From: Chitinophagaceae bacterium
GTDB taxonomy: Bacteria; Bacteroidota; Bacteroidia; Chitinophagales; Chitinophagaceae
Direction of reading: 5' to 3'
Assembly: GCA_023251285.1 (NCBI GenBank)
Contig: JAHEZB010000015.1
Span: 2,266-12,746, forward strand
Length of the DNA stretch: 10,481 nucleotides
The translations under genes and the position numbers were made by a program. The notes under the pieces were generated by a model, which was not told the origin of the DNA, ran no database searches, and saw only the letters and a program-made list of their open reading frames with translations. This document shows, piece after piece, positions 6,423 to 10,481 of the stretch. Positions within the stretch are counted from its first letter, which is position 1, and each line of letters begins with the position of its first letter.

Positions 6423-6485
6423 AATCTGCAAACTTCTAAGTCGTTGACAAGGGAAACATACCACCCCGGAAGGGCATTGCAGATT
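6423..6485. repeat. 9-bp inverted repeat with 45-nt spacer upstream of the SRAP gene
   Basis: AATCTGCAA (6423-6431) and TTGCAGATT (6477-6485) are perfect inverted copies in the leader between the small membrane protein and the SRAP gene. Together with CAATGACGAAT at 6382-6392 (also at 6034-6044) they may be a decayed copy of the palindromic repeat family seen near 4244. A regulatory role is possible but unsupported. Confidence 0.35.
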
Positions 6486-6566
6486 TCCACTACATAAACG
6501 CGCCAGCATAGCCATTTGAGCATAAATTTCCCATATCTTCATGCTTCTTCAAAAAATCGTGTTCGC

Positions 6567-7379
6567 ATGTGTTATTACAACGGTATCAAAGTTACTCAAC
6601 ATCAGTTGATCCGCCTTTTGGATGTGGAGCGGCAGATACAACAGTTTGAATTATTCAAGCCGGTACAAAACGGTTTTGATTATGGCACCTGTGTGGTCAT
6701 TAAACCATCAGCAGATTGCACATGGGAGTTTGCAGAAATGGAATGGGGCTTCCTGCCACCGTCGCTCAAAAACCGGGAGGCGGTAAATAATTTTCGCTTC
6801 GGTTATAAAGATGCTTCCGGTAAATTCCGACCCGGCTTAACTACGCTGAATGCCACCGGTGAAGAACTGCTGACGCCGGGAAAAATGTTTCGTGATGCTG
6901 CATTAAACAGGAGATGTTTGATTCTTTCCAGCGGCTTCTTTGAATGGCGGCATGTTTTTCCTTTGGGCAAAAAAGGGTCGCCTTTAAAGACCGCGGTAAA
7001 ATATCCGTATCACATCACGGTGAAGGACGTGCCTTATTTTCTTATGGCCGGTATCTGGCAGTTGTGGTCAGATAAGGAAACCGGTGAAACCGTTGACACC
7101 TGCGCCATTGTAACCACAAAGGCCAATCCCCTAATGGAACTGATTCACAATTCAAAGAAAAGAATGCCGGTGATCTTTTCAGAAGAGCTTGCCGGAGAAT
7201 GGCTGTCAGACGGGCTTTCAGAAGAAAGAATTACAGAACTTGCCACGCACCAATATCGCACCGAAGCAATGCATGCTTATACCATTCAGAAAGATTTTAG
7301 GTCAGCCGCCGATCCATGCGAAGCATTTGAATATGCGGAATTGCAAGGGTTGGAAGGGGAGAGGAATGTTTTGTTTTGA
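6567..7379 (+). CDS. SRAP-domain protein (HMCES/YedK family), abasic-site DNA-protein crosslinker
   Basis: 270-residue protein of the SOS-response-associated peptidase (SRAP) family, whose members form a covalent thiazolidine link with abasic sites in single-stranded DNA through the N-terminal cysteine and so shield them. The start is set by biology: MCYYNG places the catalytic cysteine at position 2, exposed after Met removal. A TTG 51 bases upstream (6516) would bury it and is rejected. The other active-site residues are visible: N95 in TLNATGEE, E126 in SSGFFEW, and H194 in ELIHNSKKRMPV with the conserved RMP behind it. The middle block MEWGFLPPSLK matches the family's WGL(I/V)P segment. 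The length is slightly above the roughly 220-residue YedK type, with an insertion around residues 128-145 (HVFPLGKKGSPLK). It is cytoplasmic and converges with the serine hydrolase gene on the other strand. No SOS box was recognised. Confidence 0.93.
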   Translation: MCYYNGIKVTQHQLIRLLDVERQIQQFELFKPVQNGFDYGTCVVIKPSADCTWEFAEMEWGFLPPSLKNREAVNNFRFGYKDASGKFRPGLTTLNATGEELLTPGKMFRDAALNRRCLILSSGFFEWRHVFPLGKKGSPLKTAVKYPYHITVKDVPYFLMAGIWQLWSDKETGETVDTCAIVTTKANPLMELIHNSKKRMPVIFSEELAGEWLSDGLSEERITELATHQYRTEAMHAYTIQKDFRSAADPCEAFEYAELQGLEGERNVLF

Positions 7380-7431
7380 GAAGGGTTGGAGTAGGATTGA
7401 TACGTAGCGAGAAATATGAAAATAAAAAAAA

Positions 7432-8535
7432 TCAATACCAACCGGCTTTCCTTAGAAGCGACTGAACGCTATACGCAACGTCGATCACATGGTCGCTCCT
7501 GTTACTTAAAAATGCTACCATAATTTGCTTTTCAGGAATGCGTAAAAGATACGCAGCAAACCCGCCATCTGCGCCGCTGTGGCTATATATCATTGGCCCT
7601 CCGTTTGGAGATTTTTGAATAAACCATCCGAACCCATAGGAGCTTCCAATAACAACAAGTCCAGAATTTATATGTGGAGTTATAGTTTCTTCAAAAGATT
7701 TTTGTGATAAAACTTTATAGGAGCGCAGCGCCTTTTCCCATGAGATAAGATCGTTGGTACTCGATACTACCCCGCCGTCTCCAAGGGTGCCAAATTGTTC
7801 CTCTTCTCCATAATCGAATTCTATAAATTCGTTCCCTGTTTTTTGGTAAGCATGGGCAAAATTGATAATAGGGGCATCCCTGTTCATTTCGTAGCTGTTT
7901 GTCATTCCTGCTTTTAAAAAGACATTCTTTCTTACGAAATCACCGAAATCAACACCACTTACCTTTTCTGTGATCAATGCAAGCCAGCGGTAACCGACGT
8001 TGCTATATCCGAAACGGGTACCGGGCTCAAAATCCAGTGAATCAATGTTTTTGTCCGAATCATACGTTTCCTGATCCATAACAGTAAACCTTGTTGCAGA
8101 ATCTTTTGTTGGAATAAAATGAGGCAAACCGGACGTATGAGTGAGCAAATGATAAATGGTTATTTTGTTGCCAATTTGTGGGTTTACATCCGGTAAATAT
8201 TTTATGATTGGGTCCTGCAAATTGAGTTTGCCTTTTTCTGCCAGCAATAAAATGGCAGTAGCTGTAAACATTTTGGATATTGAGGCAATATTGAAATTGG
8301 TGGCAGGTGTAATTTTTGTTTTTGTATTTATATCGGCGAGTCCGTAGCCCTTATTCATAATGATTGAATCGCCACGCATGATAACGATAGCAGCGCCGGG
8401 TTCGTTTGCCGGATAAACCTTGTTCATTTCTTTATCTACGATGCTTACTACATCTATTTCCTTTTCATTTTGCGCATCTGCACTGAGGGAGATAAAAACG
8501 AGTAGTAACGCAGCAAGTCTTTTGAAATATTCCAT
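7432..8535 (-). CDS. Exported serine hydrolase, beta-lactamase/penicillin-binding-protein fold (single domain)
   Basis: 367-residue serine hydrolase of the PF00144 type. The N-terminus MEYFKRLAALLLVFISLSADAQ is a signal peptide, with cleavage expected after about residue 20-22, so the enzyme is exported. The catalytic SxxK is S85-I-S-K88, the YxN motif is Y177-S-N179 (in FGYSNVGY), and the third motif is H319-S-G321 (in YSHSGADGGF). LLTHTSGLPHF (130-140) is the usual family segment. Unlike the serine hydrolase at 2110-3675 it has no extra C-terminal domain and the two are clearly different subfamilies. The start ATG has no Shine-Dalgarno sequence; a near-consensus TAnnTTTG-like TACTTTTA lies at 8555-8548 without a clear -33 partner. 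Upstream on the same strand, 350 bases away, is the outer-membrane protein gene; the gap argues against a tight operon. The substrate (peptide, ester or cell-wall stem peptide) is unknown. Confidence 0.93.
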   Translation of the reverse strand: MEYFKRLAALLLVFISLSADAQNEKEIDVVSIVDKEMNKVYPANEPGAAIVIMRGDSIIMNKGYGLADINTKTKITPATNFNIASISKMFTATAILLLAEKGKLNLQDPIIKYLPDVNPQIGNKITIYHLLTHTSGLPHFIPTKDSATRFTVMDQETYDSDKNIDSLDFEPGTRFGYSNVGYRWLALITEKVSGVDFGDFVRKNVFLKAGMTNSYEMNRDAPIINFAHAYQKTGNEFIEFDYGEEEQFGTLGDGGVVSSTNDLISWEKALRSYKVLSQKSFEETITPHINSGLVVIGSSYGFGWFIQKSPNGGPMIYSHSGADGGFAAYLLRIPEKQIMVAFLSNRSDHVIDVAYSVQSLLRKAGWY

Positions 8536-8885
8536 CCGATATATTTTTAAAAGTAAAAATCAACAATTCTCATATAACAGGCCCTATTGCCGGAAAGAAT
8601 CATGTTATTTAACCTGTGCTGAGTAAAAAAGAACAAAATAAAAATATGATTATACCAGCTTTTATCCCGATGAATTGAGCAAGTGGTAGCCTTAAGTTAT
8701 TAAATGGCAAGTAACGGCCGTTACATGGCTCTTACCATATTTGTGTCGTATAGTTTTTAATCCTATCTCATTATTTTACCTAATTTTCAAACGATAATGC
8801 AGAAATCGTTATTATTTGTGTGTTCACACGCTTCAATAATTCATGGCATACGATTATATAAAGATGCACCGATACCGTTTTTGGT
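8536..8885. other. 350-bp intergenic region, AT-rich, with small palindromes
   Basis: No gene or RNA was recognised. It holds a perfect 14-bp palindrome at 8711-8724 and a weak hairpin AACGAT/ATCGTT (8790-8795 with 8805-8810, 9-nt loop) that could end the transcript of the outer-membrane gene on the minus strand. A short GTGTG-TT-CACAC inverted repeat is at 8818-8829. The promoter of the serine hydrolase must lie here or upstream, but no full TTTG/TAnnTTTG pair was found. Confidence 0.5.
8711..8724. promoter_or_regulatory. Perfect 14-bp palindrome GTAACGGCCGTTAC
   Basis: The sequence equals its own reverse complement over 14 bases and stands out as GC-richer than its AT-rich setting. It lies 176 bases upstream of the serine hydrolase start and could be the operator of a dimeric regulator. 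This is inference from symmetry only. Confidence 0.3.
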
Positions 8886-10481
8886 TTATTGCACTCTTTT
8901 CTGCTCCTCTTCTGAAGCTGTGGCCCTTTCCCTTTTTTGTTTCAAAATTTTGTTGCCAAAAGATACCGTATAAGTTAGTTTGAAAATCCTGAAAAAGATA
9001 TTCACGTTCGTGTTTTCATGATAAGGAATCGTAAGATCAGTGGCTACCCACCTGAGCGCCATACTGTTGAAAATATCATCCGCTAAAAACTTGAGACTGC
9101 TGTTGGTGAATTTTTTTTGAACGCCAAGCGACAATTTACCCATCGGTTTCAAAAGGTCTATCCCGGTTAAAGATTTAGATGAATAAAATCCGGAAAGCTC
9201 GATACCAAAATTTGCCGGAAGGGTAAAGTTTTGCGATCCGGCAATGCTCACATTAAACAAATCCATGTTTTGTTGATTCCCGGTAAAGCTTGCCCTTCCT
9301 TGCTGGTAGTTGACATTGATCGTTATAAACGAAGACCAGTAATGGGTAACAGTAACCGGAACATTCAGAATCAGGCTGGTTACCTTCAAGAAATCGAGAT
9401 TCTCTGCCTTAGTATACGCTTTATTGTCCTGAGGGTTTACCTGCGATTGGAAACCGCCAATACTATTTTTTTCATAACTGTAGTCCACGGAAACACTGTA
9501 TCCCTTGTGCATAAATTCCGCTTTTACTCCATCTGTAATTGCAGGCTGCAGATTCACATTACCGGAAATAAACGTGTGTGGGTCGGTAAAGATCATAAAC
9601 GGCGCCAGGTCATTAAAAGTCGGTCTTGTGATCCGCTTGTTATAGCTAAGATTTAGCTTGTCCTTCTCGTTAAAACTATGGGACCAATACAGGGTCGGGA
9701 ATAAATCTCCATAATTTCTGTTTACAATATTTTTTTTGGTATCGCTGTTGAGAATTGTTTGTGTATGCTCATACCGGAGCCCGGCTTTGAACTGATTTTT
9801 AGGATTAATAGCAAACGTCGTTGAAAGATAAGCTGCCCCTATATGTTCGTTTAAATCATATAAGCCGCTATAATCATCCTTGGATTCCCACAAGTTTTGT
9901 AACAATTCATCCACAAATACATCATTGGTAAAAGAAGCTTGCGTGTATTTTACACCGGTTTCCCACTGCAATCTTTTAATGGAAAAAGTATAATCGAGCT
10001 GTAAGGGTAAAAGCTTAATCGTGGTTACTTTTCCAGCCCTGGTCATGGTTGTTTTGACCGGATTTTCAGTGTTGTCAAAAAATTGATTGTCGTAATTGCT
10101 TGGATTGCTGTTGCCATAAAGTAAATAATCTATGTTGAAAGTGAGCGTGCTATTGTCCGTGAATTTATGCTGGATATTCATGTTGCTCATGAGGTTTGTC
10201 CAGTGATTGATTTCATTGTTGCCAATATGCACAACGGTATCCAATTGTTTATTCCGGTAATTTATGGAAGTATTATATGCATTCATTCTCCACTTATTAT
10301 CGTAGGCAGAAACCAAAAAGCCAACAATGGTTTTTGGGGTAAGTTGTATGTCCATCCCAGCCCTTGCATTGATATTGAACTGGTAAGGATACCGGTCTGA
10401 CCGGATGATGGATTCGGTTTCTATGCCATGATATAGTATCGAACGGTAACCCGTTATATATTGATTTTGGGCATGGCGGCT
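8886..10481 (-). CDS. Outer-membrane beta-barrel protein, TonB-dependent receptor type, C-terminal 531 residues
   Basis: C-terminal barrel of a Bacteroidota outer-membrane beta-barrel family protein (PF14905-like), a TonB-receptor relative whose cargo is usually unknown. The frame is open to the right window edge: codons before the Met at 10355 read ...RSDRYPYQFNINARAG, the expected barrel sequence, so that Met is internal and the N-terminal signal peptide, carboxypeptidase-regulatory-like domain and plug lie outside. Features seen are repeated amphipathic strands with aromatic ends, such as TPKTIVGFLVSAY, FKAGLRYEHTQT and LNLSYNKRITRPTFNDLAPF. The last of these is a conserved block of this family. 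A charged C-terminal tail (KQKRERATASEEEQKRVQ) replaces the usual terminal aromatic residue and is also common in this family. No SusD-like partner is visible downstream; the next gene on the strand is the serine hydrolase, 350 bases away. Confidence 0.88.
   Translation of the reverse strand, partial: SRHAQNQYITGYRSILYHGIETESIIRSDRYPYQFNINARAGMDIQLTPKTIVGFLVSAYDNKWRMNAYNTSINYRNKQLDTVVHIGNNEINHWTNLMSNMNIQHKFTDNSTLTFNIDYLLYGNSNPSNYDNQFFDNTENPVKTTMTRAGKVTTIKLLPLQLDYTFSIKRLQWETGVKYTQASFTNDVFVDELLQNLWESKDDYSGLYDLNEHIGAAYLSTTFAINPKNQFKAGLRYEHTQTILNSDTKKNIVNRNYGDLFPTLYWSHSFNEKDKLNLSYNKRITRPTFNDLAPFMIFTDPHTFISGNVNLQPAITDGVKAEFMHKGYSVSVDYSYEKNSIGGFQSQVNPQDNKAYTKAENLDFLKVTSLILNVPVTVTHYWSSFITINVNYQQGRASFTGNQQNMDLFNVSIAGSQNFTLPANFGIELSGFYSSKSLTGIDLLKPMGKLSLGVQKKFTNSSLKFLADDIFNSMALRWVATDLTIPYHENTNVNIFFRIFKLTYTVSFGNKILKQKRERATASEEEQKRVQ

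Noticed and set aside
6516..6566. Upstream TTG start giving the SRAP protein 17 more residues
   Set aside because: The family needs cysteine at position 2 after Met removal. The ATG at 6567 gives MCYYNG, and the extension shows no conservation-like sequence.
2110..8535. Either serine hydrolase as an antibiotic-resistance beta-lactamase
   Set aside because: Both have the catalytic motifs of the broad family, but with HTG/HSG third motifs and family segments typical of esterase/peptidase-like members. Nothing specific for beta-lactam hydrolysis can be seen.
9231..9656. 141-codon plus-strand open frame inside the outer-membrane protein gene
   Set aside because: It is antisense to a well-supported beta-barrel coding region and has no recognisable features.
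10353..10355. Met at 10355 as the true start of the outer-membrane protein
   Set aside because: The frame stays open to the window edge and reads as barrel sequence before this Met. A 489-residue protein would lack a signal peptide and plug domain.

Overview
The window looks like a chromosomal segment of a Bacteroidota bacterium, probably close to Chitinophagaceae/Sphingobacteriales. The reasons are an outer-membrane beta-barrel protein of the TonB-receptor type with a Bacteroidota-style C-terminus, secreted serine hydrolases whose signal peptides end in a ...SAQ/DAQ-like cleavage region, AT-rich leaders with almost no Shine-Dalgarno sequence, and promoter-like TAnnTTTG elements. I see no phage, CRISPR, tRNA or rRNA sequence.

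Layout, left to right. (1) 2-1777 (+): the 3' part of an M1-family zinc metallopeptidase gene with a strong rho-independent terminator. (2) 1778-2109: non-coding, with three copies of a 14-bp motif. (3) 2110-3675 (+): an exported beta-lactamase-fold serine hydrolase with a C-terminal DUF3471-like domain. Directly abutting it is 3676-4212 (+), a uracil-DNA-glycosylase-superfamily protein that starts at TTG. (4) 4352-6006: a complete IS1634-family insertion sequence with 12-bp imperfect terminal inverted repeats and a 26-bp exact target duplication. Its transposase (minus strand) is split by a -1 frameshift at an A6 run. The element lies inside a dispersed CGTCATT.../...AATGACG-type intergenic repeat. 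(5) 6151-6342 (+): a 63-aa hydrophobic membrane protein. (6) 6567-7379 (+): an SRAP (HMCES/YedK) abasic-site-crosslinking protein with catalytic Cys2. (7) 7432-8535 (-): a second exported beta-lactamase-fold serine hydrolase. (8) 8886-10481 (-): the C-terminal 531 residues of an outer-membrane beta-barrel/TonB-dependent receptor-like protein that continues past the window.

How the genes relate. Most of the window is ordinary chromosomal content: extracytoplasmic hydrolases, an outer-membrane protein and two DNA-repair genes. The glycosylase (which would create abasic sites) and the SRAP protein (which traps abasic sites) lie on the same strand and were closer together before the insertion sequence arrived, but a functional link is only inference. 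The best second-look items are the long target duplication of the insertion sequence, the frameshift in its transposase, the repeat it sits in, the 14-bp motif cluster, and two cases where a TAnnTTTG element ends four bases before the start codon. I did not find a convincing new multi-gene system.
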